This document shows, piece after piece, positions 36,584-48,425 of a stretch of 64,000 nt of DNA. Every line of letters starts with the position of its first letter. The stretch's first letter is position 1. Source of the stretch: Neomoorella thermoacetica (GTDB lineage Bacteria; Bacillota; DSM-521; Neomoorellales; Neomoorellaceae); contig NZ_MDDC01000010.1 of NCBI RefSeq assembly GCF_001875325.1, forward strand, positions 53,652 through 117,651, in the 5' to 3' direction. The notes beneath the pieces are model-generated. The model searched no databases, had not been told where the DNA came from, and saw only the letters and a list, made by a program, of their open reading frames with translations. The translations under genes and the position numbers were made by a program.

Positions 36584-37102
36584 CTAACTGGCAACTTTCT
36601 CCGGCGCCAGCAGGCCCAGGGCCATGGCCAGTGCTTTCTCTTCCTCTTCGCTCAGGCGGTACCGGGAGCGGCCGTCCTGGACCGGTTTAATGAAGATCCG
36701 GGTTTCATCCCGGGCATAGAGGCTGGTAAGGATAAAGCCGTTCCCTTCATGGGTCAGGAGAGCCAGGGCGAAACTCAAGTCACTGCCTGTATCCGGGAAG
36801 GCATTAAAGCGAATCAGGCCCATGCGGCTGAGACAACCTTCGAAGTTTACCCGGAGGTCGGCCACCCTCTCCTGCAGTTGGTCCAGGGCCTTCCGGACTT
36901 CCCCCAGGTCGCGAAAACGCTCCAGGACCTGTGCCAGGTCCTGGCCCTCGCCGGTCTCCGCCAGCCTGCGAATACGCCCGTTCAAGCGACGTATTTCGGC
37001 CTGGCTATGCAAAAGCCAGAGAATCAGTACGACCTGGAAGGCAAGGAGCCCTGCCAGAATGGGCGCGTAATAGGGTGACAGGAAGGTATTTAATGATGCC
37101 AA
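36584..37102 (-). CDS. DUF4446 membrane protein
   Basis: 172 residues: one N-terminal transmembrane helix (about 10-32), a coiled-coil (about 35-80) and the conserved DUF4446 block FNAFPDTGSDLSFALALL with DGNGFILTS-like continuation. Common beside parAB in clostridia; function unknown. TTG start with GGAGG 8 bases upstream. Confidence 0.85.
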   Translation of the reverse strand: MASLNTFLSPYYAPILAGLLAFQVVLILWLLHSQAEIRRLNGRIRRLAETGEGQDLAQVLERFRDLGEVRKALDQLQERVADLRVNFEGCLSRMGLIRFNAFPDTGSDLSFALALLTHEGNGFILTSLYARDETRIFIKPVQDGRSRYRLSEEEEKALAMALGLLAPEKVAS

Positions 37103-37173
37103 TTCAACGGCCTCCCCATTAAACTACAGCAAGAGATATATTTCCACGCTAAACGCCATTTTCCTCTCAGAAG

Positions 37174-37236
37174 GTCCATTTTTTTATGGCCAGTTATATT
37201 CGGGGAATGTTGATATTTTCCTGCACAAAAATGGAC
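37174..37236 (+). repeat. 10-bp inverted repeat upstream of larE
   Basis: GTCCATTTTT (37174-37183) and its exact complement AAAAATGGAC (37227-37236) bracket 43 bases in the 250-bp gap between DUF4446 and larE. Could be an operator or a stem; nothing else is recognised in the gap. Confidence 0.35.
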
Positions 37237-37353
37237 TCCGGGGAAGGATTTATAGCTCAGGGGCGCGAAACAATACTAAATCGCCGTGGATAATGGCTAC
37301 TGCGGAGATCCTCGCCGCGGCTAAAAAATAACAGTTAGAGGGTGATCTAAAAT

Positions 37354-38169
37354 ATGCTACCAGCAGATTTAACCGCCAAGCTGGAACATTTAAAAAAGAA
37401 TCTCACGGAATTAGAGAGCATCCTGGTGGCTTACTCGGGCGGCGTGGACAGCAGCCTGCTCCTTAAGGTTGCCAGTACAACACCGGTAAAAGTCCTGGCT
37501 GTAACCGCCGCCTCACCAACTTACCCGCAAGCTGAAATCGAAGCTGCCACCAGGCTGGCCCGGGAACTGGGAGTACAACATCTGATAATTAATACCAATG
37601 AAATGGACAACCCGGAGTTCTGCGCCAATCCGCCGGAACGCTGCTATCATTGTAAGAAGGAGTTGTTTGCTACCCTGCTGGAGCTGGCCCGGGAGCATGG
37701 GATAAAAGCCATTGTTGACGGGGCCAACGCTGACGATCGCAGCGACTTCCGTCCCGGCAGCCAGGCCGCCCGGGAATTCGGGGTCAAAAGCCCCCTGCAG
37801 GAAGCAGGCCTGACCAAGGACGATATCCGGCAGCTGGCCCGGCATCTGGGCCTGCCAAACTGGGACAAACCATCTATGGCCTGCCTTTCCTCCCGCATTC
37901 CCTACGGCCAGGCTATTACCACGGAGAAACTCAAACAGGTCGCCGCTGCCGAGGACTACCTTCGCCAGTTAGGTATAAAGGAGATCCGGGTGCGCCACCA
38001 CGGGACCATTGCCAGGATTGAGGTTAATCCAGCTGCCTTTGCCCTCCTCATTGACAGTAAGGTGAGGGCAAATCTAATCAACTATTTTCACGAGCTCGGT
38101 TTCACCTATATCACCATGGATCTGGAGGGCTTCCGGAGCGGCAGCATGAATGCCGTCCTGGATAAATAA
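37354..38169 (+). CDS. larE: Nickel-pincer cofactor sulfur transferase LarE
   Basis: 271 residues. A PP-loop ATPase (AYSGGVDSS at 28-36) that adenylates the pincer precursor and donates sulfur. The cysteine region PERCYHCKKELF and the MACLSSRIPYG block match LarE; whether sulfur comes from a sacrificial Cys or an Fe-S cluster depends on the Cys set. Followed 160 bases later by larC on the same strand. Confidence 0.93.
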   Translation: MLPADLTAKLEHLKKNLTELESILVAYSGGVDSSLLLKVASTTPVKVLAVTAASPTYPQAEIEAATRLARELGVQHLIINTNEMDNPEFCANPPERCYHCKKELFATLLELAREHGIKAIVDGANADDRSDFRPGSQAAREFGVKSPLQEAGLTKDDIRQLARHLGLPNWDKPSMACLSSRIPYGQAITTEKLKQVAAAEDYLRQLGIKEIRVRHHGTIARIEVNPAAFALLIDSKVRANLINYFHELGFTYITMDLEGFRSGSMNAVLDK

Positions 38170-38329
38170 AATTGGCACCATACCCTTCAAGCGGTACCAT
38201 CAGCCCTCACGGGGGGGCTTATGCCCCTTCAAAGAACGATGAAAATATAGGTTGAGACAAAGGGCTGGAATATAACTAAACCTGCAATCACCTTTTAATA
38301 GAAACATATTTTCGGAGGAATGAAGCTAG

Positions 38330-39520
<1,191 letters not shown>

Positions 39521-39590
39521 TACGGGAGTACGATACAAGACTTCCTACCCACTGAAAATCGCGGACTAGCAGTTGTTTACAGCAAAAGAT

Positions 39591-39636
39591 AAATTTAACC
39601 CCCTGCCTTAAAAATGGACAGGGGGTTAAATTTTTA
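39591..39636. terminator. Terminator after larC
   Basis: A perfect 15-bp stem AAATTTAACCCCCTG/CAGGGGGTTAAATTT with a 13-base loop, then TT on the plus strand. The AT-rich lower stem makes it usable in both directions, serving larC and the convergent DUF554 gene. Confidence 0.85.
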
Positions 39637-39688
39637 TACGGGCAGGGTAGATCCTGCTCCTAACAGCGTCATTTTTGCACTTAGATTT

Positions 39689-40369
39689 TTAGTGCCACCA
39701 CAATGCCAGCAAGGCAGCGAAAAAGAGGGAAGGGAGGAGGTTCCCTATATGTAACTCCTTTATTTTCAGCACTCCAAGGGAGATAGCAATAATTAATAGG
39801 CCGCCTGTAGCCGTGATCTCGGTCACCGCTGCCGTCGTAAGATAGTTCTGCAGCCAGGCAGCCAGGAGGGTCAGGCTACCCTGGTAAATAAGAACTGGAA
39901 AAGCCGCCAGGGCTATACCCCAGCCCTGGCTGGTGCTCATGGTAACCGCCAGGATACCGTCCAGCAAAGCCTTGGCGTAAAGGGTATTATAATTACCTCG
40001 TAGCCCTGCTTCCAGGGAGCCCATAACTGCCATAGCGCCCACACAATAGAGGAGACTGGCGCTAACAAAAGCCCGGGTCAGTTGCCCGCTGCTGCCGCGG
40101 GAAAACAGGCGTTCCAGGTGCCTGCCCAGGGCCGTCAGGTGGCCCTCAATATCCAGGGCTTCGCCAGTAATGCCGCCGGCCGCCAGGCTAACAATGACCA
40201 GGACAGTATTGCGGCTCTGGATGGCCATGGAAAGGCCCACCAGCAAAATACCCAGGCCGGTAGCCTGGGTAACTGTAGTTTGTAACCGCCGGGGCAGGTA
40301 CTTGCCGATAATGATACCGAAGGCTGTACCGGCCAGAATAGCCAGGACATTAACCCATGTTCCCCACAA
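39689..40369 (-). CDS. DUF554 membrane protein
   Basis: 226 residues with about seven hydrophobic segments: GTWVNVLAILAGTAFGIIIGKYL at the start, GLGILLVGLSMAI and MSTSQGWGIALAAFPVLIYQG. DUF554 proteins are probable transporters of unknown substrate. TTG 40369 with GGGAG 9 bases upstream is chosen; TTG 40390 is possible. Confidence 0.82.
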   Translation of the reverse strand: MWGTWVNVLAILAGTAFGIIIGKYLPRRLQTTVTQATGLGILLVGLSMAIQSRNTVLVIVSLAAGGITGEALDIEGHLTALGRHLERLFSRGSSGQLTRAFVSASLLYCVGAMAVMGSLEAGLRGNYNTLYAKALLDGILAVTMSTSQGWGIALAAFPVLIYQGSLTLLAAWLQNYLTTAAVTEITATGGLLIIAISLGVLKIKELHIGNLLPSLFFAALLALWWH

Positions 40370-40554
40370 ATTTCTCCACTCCCAATTCAAGATCCCTCCC
40401 GGGCCTCCAGCCGGGGAGGTCCTGCCAGCGGGGGCGCTGCCTACCCCGGGCATTGCCTTACCCCCTGGGGCAGGGTTCTGGATTGCTGACCCCCGTCCTG
40501 ACCCCTTGCCGTAACTATATATTCAAGACTGGCCTGCGCAAATCACCGCCAGTC

Positions 40555-41109
40555 CTAAAATTCCCGTGGTTTACAAATAATCTCTTTGATTTTAGTAGCG
40601 AAAAAGTCCTGGGAATGGGCAGGCCGTAAAACCAGGGCCGTATCTACTCCTTCACTACTGCCACCCAGGGAGACGATATCCGCCCCTGCTGGTATAAGCC
40701 CGGCATCCAGGGCCATACAGGCTATTTCCACAGCTACTTTGGTACCCTGGCCGAAGAGGCGCAAGGTATTGGCAATAATCTCGGCCGGATAGATACCCTG
40801 AAAGCTAAAACGCAGGGCGCGGTCCAGGCCAGCGAGCAGGTGAGTGGTGGTCAGGATCTTGATGCCGCCATCTTCCAATCTCCGGCGTGTGGCTGTATCC
40901 ATTTCTATTTCTCCCGGTTTTTTAAACCCGGCCTGGTGGGTAACACAAACAATATTCAGATCGTTATTACCCAGGCAAAGGTTGGCGGTATAACCGGTAA
41001 CTGAAGCGATAACCACGTCCTTCAGGCCAAGCTCCCTGGCACGTTCCAGGGCCAGTTTTACTGTAGCTCCTGTATTAGACTTGCCTTTTTGCTGCCAGTA
41101 TGTTGTCAT
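40555..41109 (-). CDS. Stand-alone pyruvate-kinase C-terminal domain
   Basis: 184 residues matching only the alpha/beta C-terminal domain of pyruvate kinase (NTGATVKLALERARELGLKD, then VTHQAGFKKPGEIEM), without the TIM-barrel catalytic part. Such isolated domains are annotated as PK C-domain proteins; their role is unknown, possibly ligand sensing or a small-molecule phosphatase-like fold. Sits 120 bases downstream of parB on the same strand. Confidence 0.82.
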   Translation of the reverse strand: MTTYWQQKGKSNTGATVKLALERARELGLKDVVIASVTGYTANLCLGNNDLNIVCVTHQAGFKKPGEIEMDTATRRRLEDGGIKILTTTHLLAGLDRALRFSFQGIYPAEIIANTLRLFGQGTKVAVEIACMALDAGLIPAGADIVSLGGSSEGVDTALVLRPAHSQDFFATKIKEIICKPREF

Positions 41110-41228
41110 GAACTTATCACCCTCCCCAAAATTTTTACCATATTACTTTTCCGGACCCCCGCCCCTTTACGAGCTGGTTGCACCCGGCGGCTGGCATTGT
41201 ATGCCCCTCGCTCTACGGGTATAAACAG

Positions 41229-42113
41229 CTAAAATGTTTCACGTGAAACATTTTCTCCTGTTAATACCATAATAATTCTCTCCAGATCTTCAGGTCCAAA
41301 ATAAAAAATTTCTATTTTACCGCTGTTTTTCCCGTGTTTTAGCTTCACCCGGGTACTTAATACCTGCTGGAGTCTTTCTTCCACCTGGCGCACCTCGATG
41401 TTTTCCCTTGCACCGGGATTTTGGCTTTTTTGCGGTAATTTACCTTCGGCCTGGATCTTCTTGATTATGGCCTCTGTTTCCCTGACCGAAAGGTTTTCGT
41501 CCCGAATTTTTTTTGCCAGGGCAACCTGCTGCTCTGCATCCTTCAGGGCCAGTAATGCCCGGGCATGACCGGAGGAAATTTCATTTGCGCGCAGCATTTT
41601 TTGAATTTCGGCCGGCAGTTGCAGGAGGCGCAGAGCATTGGCAATAACCGGCCTGCTCTTGCCGACGCGCCCGGCAATTTCCTCCTGGGTAAGGTGATGT
41701 TCCTCCAGGAGAGCCTGGTAGGCCTCGGCTTCCTCCAGGGGGTTTAAATCTTCCCGCTGCAAGTTTTCAATCAGGGAGATTTCTGCCGTCGCCCTGTCGT
41801 CCAGGGTTTTAATTATGGCCGGAATTTCCTTCAGCCCAGCCTGGCGGCAGGCGCGCCAGCGCCGTTCCCCGGCTATAATTTCATAATTCTCACTGCCTGC
41901 CGGTTTTACTACAATTGGCTGGATCACGCCGTGGGCTTTGATGGATTGGGCGAGTTCTTCTAACCTGGCGTTATCGAAGTCCTTGCGGGGCTGATGTTTT
42001 CCGGCAACAATCCGGTCAACGGCTATCCTGGTGATCGCTGTGCTGTTTTCAGGGTCGGCCGCTTTCGGGGGCAGGAGGGCTTCCAGGCCCCGGCCCAGGC
42101 CCCTTTTAGCCAT
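41229..42113 (-). CDS. parB: Chromosome partitioning protein ParB (Spo0J)
   Basis: 294 residues. A CTP-binding ParB domain ([17 protein letters not shown], GxxRR-like), a helix-turn-helix for parS (about 145-185) and a C-terminal dimerisation domain. Segregates the origin and loads condensin. Its last codons contain a parS site. Overlaps parA by 8 bases. Confidence 0.96.
   Translation of the reverse strand: MAKRGLGRGLEALLPPKAADPENSTAITRIAVDRIVAGKHQPRKDFDNARLEELAQSIKAHGVIQPIVVKPAGSENYEIIAGERRWRACRQAGLKEIPAIIKTLDDRATAEISLIENLQREDLNPLEEAEAYQALLEEHHLTQEEIAGRVGKSRPVIANALRLLQLPAEIQKMLRANEISSGHARALLALKDAEQQVALAKKIRDENLSVRETEAIIKKIQAEGKLPQKSQNPGARENIEVRQVEERLQQVLSTRVKLKHGKNSGKIEIFYFGPEDLERIIMVLTGENVSRETF
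41235..41250. promoter_or_regulatory. parS centromere site
   Basis: TGTTTCACGTGAAACA, a perfect 16-bp parS palindrome with no mismatch to the Bacillus consensus. It lies inside the 3' end of parB, encoding the residues VSRET. It should bind ParB, which loads and spreads from here. Confidence 0.95.
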
Positions 42114-42867
42114 TGGCTATCACCTCCCTGGCGAGTTCTTGATAGGCCTCGGCACCCCGGGAGCGGGGGTCGTAAAGGTTTATAGGCTGGCCATGGCTGG
42201 GGGCTTCACTCAGGCGCACATTCCGGGGAATAATACTTTTAAAAACCTTCTCGGGGAAGTGGTTCTTGACTTCGTCTACGACCTGGAGGGAAAGGTTGGT
42301 CCGGGGATCAAACATAGTTAAAACAACGCCTTCGACCTCCAGGCCGGGATTTAAATGCCGGGCTACCAGGTGAATGGTATTCATTAGCTGGCCCAGGCCT
42401 TCCAGGGCATAATACTCGCACTGGATAGGTATGATTACGCCGCCCGCGGCGGTCAGGGCATTCAGGGTCAAAAGGCCCAGGGAAGGGGGACAATCAATGA
42501 TTATGTAGTCGTAGCATGTCCTGACCTCATCCAGGGCCCGGTTTAATTTTTGTTCCCTGGCAATGACAGTTACCAGTTCCACTTCGGCGCCGGCCAGTTC
42601 TATAGTCGCCGGTACCAGGTCCAGGTCGGGTATGGCTGTGGCAGTAATGACACTGCCCAGGGGAGCGCCGTTGATGATGACATCATAGATACAGTGCTCA
42701 ATCCTAAACCGGTCAATACCCAGCCCGCTGGTGGCATTACCCTGGGGATCGATATCTACCAGGAGAACTTTCTTCCCCTCCTGGGCGATAAAGGCACTCA
42801 AGTTTACGGCGGTGGTTGTTTTACCTACACCGCCTTTTTGATTGGCAATGGCTAATACCTTACCCAT
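42106..42867 (-). CDS. parA: Chromosome partitioning ATPase ParA (Soj)
   Basis: 253 residues. Deviant Walker A KGGVGKTT at about 11-18, with IDCPPSLG and the switch regions. Works with ParB on origin segregation and regulates DnaA in Bacillus. Upstream gene is rsmG, the usual order. Confidence 0.96.
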   Translation of the reverse strand: MGKVLAIANQKGGVGKTTTAVNLSAFIAQEGKKVLLVDIDPQGNATSGLGIDRFRIEHCIYDVIINGAPLGSVITATAIPDLDLVPATIELAGAEVELVTVIAREQKLNRALDEVRTCYDYIIIDCPPSLGLLTLNALTAAGGVIIPIQCEYYALEGLGQLMNTIHLVARHLNPGLEVEGVVLTMFDPRTNLSLQVVDEVKNHFPEKVFKSIIPRNVRLSEAPSHGQPINLYDPRSRGAEAYQELAREVIANG

Positions 42868-42945
42868 GGGCCGGTCCTCGCTCCTGCATTTTTGTCTTTT
42901 ATTCGGCAGGGAATATCGTACTTCCTCCCAACAGAAAACAACTTT

Positions 42946-43668
42946 TTATTGCAGGGGGCGTTTAGCCGGGAGACCAGGCCGCCTGGGGTAGACCGGGGGA
43001 GTCGGATGTTCTTTCTGGATTATAATTAGCTGCCTCGCTTCCTGGCCGCCCGTCAGGCTGCCCCGCCAGACTTTTTTCGTCCTCCCACCTAAAATCGCAA
43101 TCGCCCTGGCGGCAGCATTTAATTCTCTTTCACCGCCGGGACCTTTATAGGCTATCATGAAACCACCCACACGGACAAAAGGCAGGCAGTATTCTACCAG
43201 GGTGTTCATCCCCGCCAGCCCCCGGGATACGGCCAGGTCGAAACTTTCCCGGTACCCCTTTTGCCGGCCGGCTTCCTCGGCCCGCCCCCAGAGGCACTCT
43301 ATCCCTTCCAGTCCAAGGGTGGCAACTGTTTTTTTCAGGAATTCGACCTTCTTGCCCTGGGATTCCAGCAGGGTTATTTCCAGGTCCGGCCGGTAAATTT
43401 TTAGAATAAGGCCGGGAATTCCAGCTCCGGTGCCAATATCGATTACTTTAGCCGCTGCCGGTATTTCCAGGGCCAAAAAAAGAAGGAGGGAATCCAGGAC
43501 GTGTTTGCGCCAGATTTCCTCCCTGTCTGTTATAGCCGTCAGGTTTACTTTTTGGTTATAGTCTCGCAGCAACCCGGCATAAGCCTCTATCATGGCGACC
43601 TGCTCGGGTTTCAAGGTTATACCGGTATCCTTGCTGAAAGCTGCCAGGAGGCGATCCCTATCCCGCAC
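42946..43668 (-). CDS. rsmG: 16S rRNA (guanine-N7) methyltransferase RsmG (GidB)
   Basis: 240 residues. SAM-binding core [18 protein letters not shown] and [17 protein letters not shown]. Methylates a 16S rRNA guanine near the decoding site (G527 in E. coli). Overlaps the mnmG stop by 11 bases. The last 15 residues are Pro/Arg-rich and not conserved. Confidence 0.95.
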   Translation of the reverse strand: MRDRDRLLAAFSKDTGITLKPEQVAMIEAYAGLLRDYNQKVNLTAITDREEIWRKHVLDSLLLFLALEIPAAAKVIDIGTGAGIPGLILKIYRPDLEITLLESQGKKVEFLKKTVATLGLEGIECLWGRAEEAGRQKGYRESFDLAVSRGLAGMNTLVEYCLPFVRVGGFMIAYKGPGGERELNAAARAIAILGGRTKKVWRGSLTGGQEARQLIIIQKEHPTPPVYPRRPGLPAKRPLQ

Positions 43669-45550
43669 AGGCTCTGGCTCCTTCCCGCTTTTTCTGCTCC
43701 AGGTAAACTAGAAGGACATTGATGTCGGCCGGGGTAACTCCGGGAATGCGCAGGGCCTGCCCCAGGGAACGCGGCTTTACCCTTTCCAGGTGGTCGATAC
43801 TTTCCCTGGAGAGACCGTGTATTTCGCTATAATTCAGATCCGCCGGCAACACCCGGGCTTCAAGTTTGGCCAATCTTTCTACCTGGGTCCTCTCTTTAGC
43901 GATATAACCCTCGTACTTGACCATCATTTCTATCTCAGCGGCAATTTCCAGCGGGAGTTCCGGTACCAGACCGGCGGCAGCCAGATTTTCATACTTTATC
44001 CTGGGCCGCCGCAGGAGGTCCTTTAAACTCGTCGTTCCTTTAAGGGGCGCTTCACCGCACCCTGCCAGTATTTCTTGTACTTCCTGGTTATTGCCACCTA
44101 CATGATGCTTGTCAAGGTAAGCCAGGCCGTCATTTATGGCCTTTTCCTTGGCTTCCAGCTTCCGGAAACGCTGCTCATCCAGCAAACCGATCTCATAACC
44201 GATTCTGCCCAGGCGCAGGTCGGCATTATCCTCCCGCAGGAGCAGGCGGTGCTCGGCGCGGGAAGTCAACAGGCGGTAAGGTTCGGTTACACCCCTGGTA
44301 ACCAGGTCATCAATAAGAACGCCGATATAGGCCTGGTCACGCCTTAAGATCAAGGGCTCCTGCTCCAGCACCAGGCGGGCGGCATTGATGCCGGCCACCA
44401 GCCCCTGGGCCGCCGCCTCCTCATATCCGGAGGTGCCGTTAATCTGGCCGGCTGTAAAGAGACCGGCGATGGTCTTGCACTCAAGGGAGGCCTTGAGCTG
44501 GGTAGGATCAATATAGTCATATTCAATGGCATATCCCGGACGCATCATTTCGGCCTGTTCCAATCCCGGCACGCTGTGAAGCACTGCCAGTTGCACGTCC
44601 TCCGGCAGGCTGGTCGACAGGCCCTGGACATACCATTCCTCTGTCCCCATGCCCTCCGGCTCCAGGAAAATCTGGTGGCCGGGTTTATCGGCAAAACGAA
44701 CTACCTTATCCTCGATGGAAGGGCAATACCTCGGCCCTTTACCTTCTATTAAACCACTGAAGAGGGGAGCCCGGTGGAGATTGTCCCGGATAATATTATG
44801 GGTCGTCGTATTGGTATGGGTAAGCCAGCAGGATACATTGGGCCGGTCAGGGCCCTCTTCCCAGAAGGAGAATCTGAGGGGGCCCGGGTCCCCCGGCTGC
44901 TCCGTCAGCTTATCCCAGTTAATGGAACGACCGCTCACCCGGGGCGGCGTTCCTGTCTTGAAACGTCCCATACGCAGGCCGAGTTCTTTCAAGCTGGCCG
45001 CCAGCTCAATGGCCGGGAATTGGCCATTGGGCCCGCCGGAATAGGCCACCTCGCCAATGATAATCCGGCCGCGGAGATAAGTCCCGGTAGTCAATACTAT
45101 GGCCCGGCAGGCAAAATAGGCCCCGGTCCTGGTTAAGACACCCTTCACTCGTCCGCTTTCTGTCAGGATGCGGATAACTTCCGCCTGTTTAACATCTAGA
45201 TGTTCCTGGCGCTCCAAGGTCAGGGTCATTTCCCGCTGGTAGAGTTTTTTATCGGCCTGGGCCCGCAGGGCCCTCACCGCCGGTCCTTTACCGCTGTTGA
45301 GGCGGCGGATCTGGATACGGCTCCGGTCAATATTGAGGCCCATGATGCCGCCCAGGGCATCAATCTCCCTGACCAGATGGCCCTTGGCTGGACCGCCAAT
45401 GGAGGGGTTGCAGGGCATCATGGCGATACTCTCCAGGCTAATGGTCAGCATCAGGGTCCGACATCCAAGTTTGGCCGCTGCCAGGGCTGCTTCGCAACCG
45501 GCGTGGCCGGCGCCGATGACAATAACATCATAATTACCGGCATTGTACAT
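43658..45550 (-). CDS. mnmG: tRNA uridine-5-carboxymethylaminomethyl modification enzyme MnmG (GidA)
   Basis: 630 residues. FAD-binding [14 protein letters not shown] at about 13-26, catalytic [14 protein letters not shown] region (Cys47), NTSGYEEAA and the C-terminal helical domain. With MnmE it modifies U34 of several tRNAs. Full length. Confidence 0.96.
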   Translation of the reverse strand: MYNAGNYDVIVIGAGHAGCEAALAAAKLGCRTLMLTISLESIAMMPCNPSIGGPAKGHLVREIDALGGIMGLNIDRSRIQIRRLNSGKGPAVRALRAQADKKLYQREMTLTLERQEHLDVKQAEVIRILTESGRVKGVLTRTGAYFACRAIVLTTGTYLRGRIIIGEVAYSGGPNGQFPAIELAASLKELGLRMGRFKTGTPPRVSGRSINWDKLTEQPGDPGPLRFSFWEEGPDRPNVSCWLTHTNTTTHNIIRDNLHRAPLFSGLIEGKGPRYCPSIEDKVVRFADKPGHQIFLEPEGMGTEEWYVQGLSTSLPEDVQLAVLHSVPGLEQAEMMRPGYAIEYDYIDPTQLKASLECKTIAGLFTAGQINGTSGYEEAAAQGLVAGINAARLVLEQEPLILRRDQAYIGVLIDDLVTRGVTEPYRLLTSRAEHRLLLREDNADLRLGRIGYEIGLLDEQRFRKLEAKEKAINDGLAYLDKHHVGGNNQEVQEILAGCGEAPLKGTTSLKDLLRRPRIKYENLAAAGLVPELPLEIAAEIEMMVKYEGYIAKERTQVERLAKLEARVLPADLNYSEIHGLSRESIDHLERVKPRSLGQALRIPGVTPADINVLLVYLEQKKREGARACAG

Positions 45551-45582
45551 TTTCTTTCACCGTCCTTTCTTTTTCATTTATT

Positions 45583-46971
45583 TTACTTACCGATGCAAAA
45601 GTCGCTGAATATCCGGTCCAGGAGATCCTCCCGGGCAGTGGTGCCGATGATCTCTCCCAGGTAATTTACCGCTGACCAGAGGTCAATGGCGATTAAATCC
45701 TCAGGTAATCCTTCTTCCCAGGCTTTGATGGCGCTGGCCAGGTGCTCCCGGCAATTTTCCAGGGCAGCCCGGTGGCGGGCACTGGTGATTAAGGGTTCAT
45801 TGCTGCCGGCCAGGGCCCTTCCACCCAGGACAATCTCCTGGACTTTCCTGGCCAGTTCATCTAATCCTTCGCCTCTGAGGGCGGAAACAGCTACCCAGGG
45901 ATAATTCCCGGCAAAGGCTTCCAGGCCAGCCAATTTTTTATTTACATCATGGGCTACAAGGTCCAGCTTGTTGCCTATGATTATCAAAACCTTATCCCTG
46001 ACACTCTCCAGGACGCGCCGGTCTTCATCCTGGATGCCTGTTTGCAAATCAACAACCACCAGCACCAGGTCGGCCGATACAATAGCCTTTCTGCTCCTGG
46101 CCACACCGATGCTCTCCAATTCATCCGCTGTCTCCCGCAGCCCGGCTGTATCTATCAAACGGCAGGTAAATCCCCCTAGTTGCAAGGTTTCCTCAATGGT
46201 ATCCCGGGTAGTACCCGGGATACTGCTGACAATGGCCCGTTCCTGGTTTAAAAGGGCGTTTAACAGGCTTGATTTGCCGACATTGGGCCGGCCGACAATA
46301 GCCACCTTCAAGCCTTCAGTTAAAAGCCGGCCTTCTTCCCAGGTAGCCAGCAGTCTATCTACTCCTGCCAGGATGCTGCGCAGCTCAGCGAGTTCGCCCT
46401 TGTCTACCTCGCCGACCTCCTCTGGAAAATCCATACTGGCTTCCAGGGCCGCCAGGATGCCGGTCAGGTGCTCATTTAATTCGCCAATCTTCCGGGAGAG
46501 GCCGCCCCGGAGGTGATCCAAGGCTGCCGTTAAACCCCTGCTGCTCCTGGCGCGGATAATCTCCAGGACTGCTTCGGCCTGGGCCAGGTCCAGGCGGCCG
46601 TTGAGAAAGGCCCGGCGAGTGAACTCTCCCGGTTCGGCCAGCCTGGCCCCGGTTCTCAGGACCAGCTGCAGCACCCTGGACGTAGCCAGGGCACCCCCGT
46701 GGCAGTTTATCTCCACCACATCCTCGGCCGTATAACTGCGGGGAGCCCGCATGACACTGACGAGAACCTCGTCCAGGCTCTCTCCCGAATTGGGATCAAT
46801 TATGAATCCCAGTCGTAGAGTATGACTCCCCGTAGCGGCTAAATCCGGCCCCTTGACCGGTTTAAAAATTTTTGCTGCTATAGCGATGGCCTGGCTGCCG
46901 CTCAGGCGAATTATGCCAATACCGCCTTCGCCCGGCGGTGTAGCCAGGGCGGCAATAGTATCGTCAAGCAC
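45583..46971 (-). CDS. mnmE: tRNA modification GTPase MnmE (TrmE)
   Basis: 462 residues. An N-terminal formyl-THF binding domain, a helical domain and an inserted G domain (GRPNVGKSSL, DTAGLRET, GNKLDL), ending in the C-terminal CIGK motif with catalytic Cys. Partner of MnmG, directly upstream of it. GTG start. Confidence 0.96.
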   Translation of the reverse strand: MLDDTIAALATPPGEGGIGIIRLSGSQAIAIAAKIFKPVKGPDLAATGSHTLRLGFIIDPNSGESLDEVLVSVMRAPRSYTAEDVVEINCHGGALATSRVLQLVLRTGARLAEPGEFTRRAFLNGRLDLAQAEAVLEIIRARSSRGLTAALDHLRGGLSRKIGELNEHLTGILAALEASMDFPEEVGEVDKGELAELRSILAGVDRLLATWEEGRLLTEGLKVAIVGRPNVGKSSLLNALLNQERAIVSSIPGTTRDTIEETLQLGGFTCRLIDTAGLRETADELESIGVARSRKAIVSADLVLVVVDLQTGIQDEDRRVLESVRDKVLIIIGNKLDLVAHDVNKKLAGLEAFAGNYPWVAVSALRGEGLDELARKVQEIVLGGRALAGSNEPLITSARHRAALENCREHLASAIKAWEEGLPEDLIAIDLWSAVNYLGEIIGTTAREDLLDRIFSDFCIGK

Positions 46972-47061
46972 AGGTTACGGCACCTTCCTTACACAACAAG
47001 ACCCAGCAATACATAAGGTATCACTGGGCCTGCAGGACAATACTATTGTAGCGCAAAAGAG

Positions 47062-47682
47062 TTAATGACGCAAGGCAATAACGACCTTGCGGTTCGGTTC
47101 TTGTCCCTCACTGAAAGTCAAGATCTGGCTGTCATTTTGCAAAGCTGTATGGATGACCCGCCTTTCCTGGGGGTTCATGGGTTCCAAGACAATCCGGTTG
47201 CCTGTTTCTTTGACCCGGTTTGACAGGCGCCGGGCCAAATTGATCAGGGTCTGTTCCCTGCGTTTACGGTAACCCTCGACGTCGAGAATTATTCTAATCT
47301 TATTTTGCAGGATACGGTTAACGGCCAGGTTAGTTAAATACTGAAGGGCGTCCAGGGTTTCACCCCGGTGGCCAATCAGGATGCCCAGATCCTTACCGTG
47401 GAAACTTACGAAGTAATAGCCTTCCCGGGGCCGGATCTCGATTCCGGCTTCAATATGCATATCTGCGAGGACCTTGGTTAAGAATTCATTGATAACTTTT
47501 TCCGGGCTGTCGGGAAGGACCACTTTCACCCGTGCCTGGCGCGACCCCAGCAAACCTAAAAAACCCTTACTGCCTTCTTCCAAAATGCTGACCTCTACTT
47601 CCTCCCGTTTAGCTCCCAGGGACTTCAGCGCATTTTCGATAGCTTCTTCAACTGTTTTCCCGCTAACCTCAATCTCTTTCAT
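47062..47682 (-). CDS. khpB: RNA-binding protein Jag/KhpB
   Basis: 206 residues: Jag_N domain (about 1-55, VSGKTVEEAIENAL), KH domain (GILIGHRGETLDALQYLTN) and R3H domain (NPQERRVIHTAL). RNA-binding protein of the KhpA/KhpB pair affecting envelope genes. Start ATG 47682, where ATGA overlaps the yidC stop. Confidence 0.92.
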   Translation of the reverse strand: MKEIEVSGKTVEEAIENALKSLGAKREEVEVSILEEGSKGFLGLLGSRQARVKVVLPDSPEKVINEFLTKVLADMHIEAGIEIRPREGYYFVSFHGKDLGILIGHRGETLDALQYLTNLAVNRILQNKIRIILDVEGYRKRREQTLINLARRLSNRVKETGNRIVLEPMNPQERRVIHTALQNDSQILTFSEGQEPNRKVVIALRH

Positions 47683-48356
47683 TTGGCGCTGATTTCCTCC
47701 TTTACCAGATGCGGCTGGCGACGGGCTAACCATTGCTCTAAAATGCCCATCAAGCTAAAGGTTACCCAGTAAAGGGAAAGGCCGGCGGAAAAATTGCGGC
47801 TCATCCACCCGATTATCAGGGGCATGACAAAAAGCATGGTTTTCTGGGTCTGGTCCTGACCGCCGCTAACCATACTCACCTTTTGCTGGAAAAAGGTTCC
47901 GATAGCTACCAGCACCGGCAGGATATAAGGATCAGGCTGACCAAGGTTACTTATCCATAAAAAATTGGCATGGGCCATATTCACCGTCGGGTTGAGGGCC
48001 GGGTTAAAAAAGGAACGCAGGGAGCTGAATAAAGCATATAAAATTGGCATCTGGATCAGCAGGGGTAAACAACCACCCAGGGGATTTACCTTTTCTTTCT
48101 GGTAGAGCTCCATCATGGCCTGCTGGGCCTTCTGGGGATTATTCTTATATTTTTTCTGCAATTCCTGGATTTTGGGCTGGAGCTCTTGCATCCGGCGCAT
48201 GGCGCGCAGCTGCCTGTAGGTTAATGGATAGAGTATAACTTTCACGGCAATGGTAAACAAAATAATGGCCAGGCCATAGTTGGGTATGCCAACAGCCTTG
48301 GTGATATTATATAAAAATTGTATTGATTGTGAAAGGAAATCTACTAATATTTGCAA
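47679..48356 (-). CDS. yidC: Membrane protein insertase YidC (SpoIIIJ/OxaA)
   Basis: 225 residues, short Gram-positive-type YidC. Five hydrophobic segments, with PLTYRQLRAMRRMQELQPKIQEL and QQKVSMVSGG. No lipoprotein signal, so it is the single non-lipoprotein form typical of this group. Inserts proteins into the membrane with or without Sec. Confidence 0.93.
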   Translation of the reverse strand: MQILVDFLSQSIQFLYNITKAVGIPNYGLAIILFTIAVKVILYPLTYRQLRAMRRMQELQPKIQELQKKYKNNPQKAQQAMMELYQKEKVNPLGGCLPLLIQMPILYALFSSLRSFFNPALNPTVNMAHANFLWISNLGQPDPYILPVLVAIGTFFQQKVSMVSGGQDQTQKTMLFVMPLIIGWMSRNFSAGLSLYWVTFSLMGILEQWLARRQPHLVKEEISAK

Positions 48357-48425
48357 GGGGAACCTGTCTTTAACTCAAACTTCTACCTGTGAAGTTAAAG
48401 ACGGGTTTTCACCTCCATAATTTGG

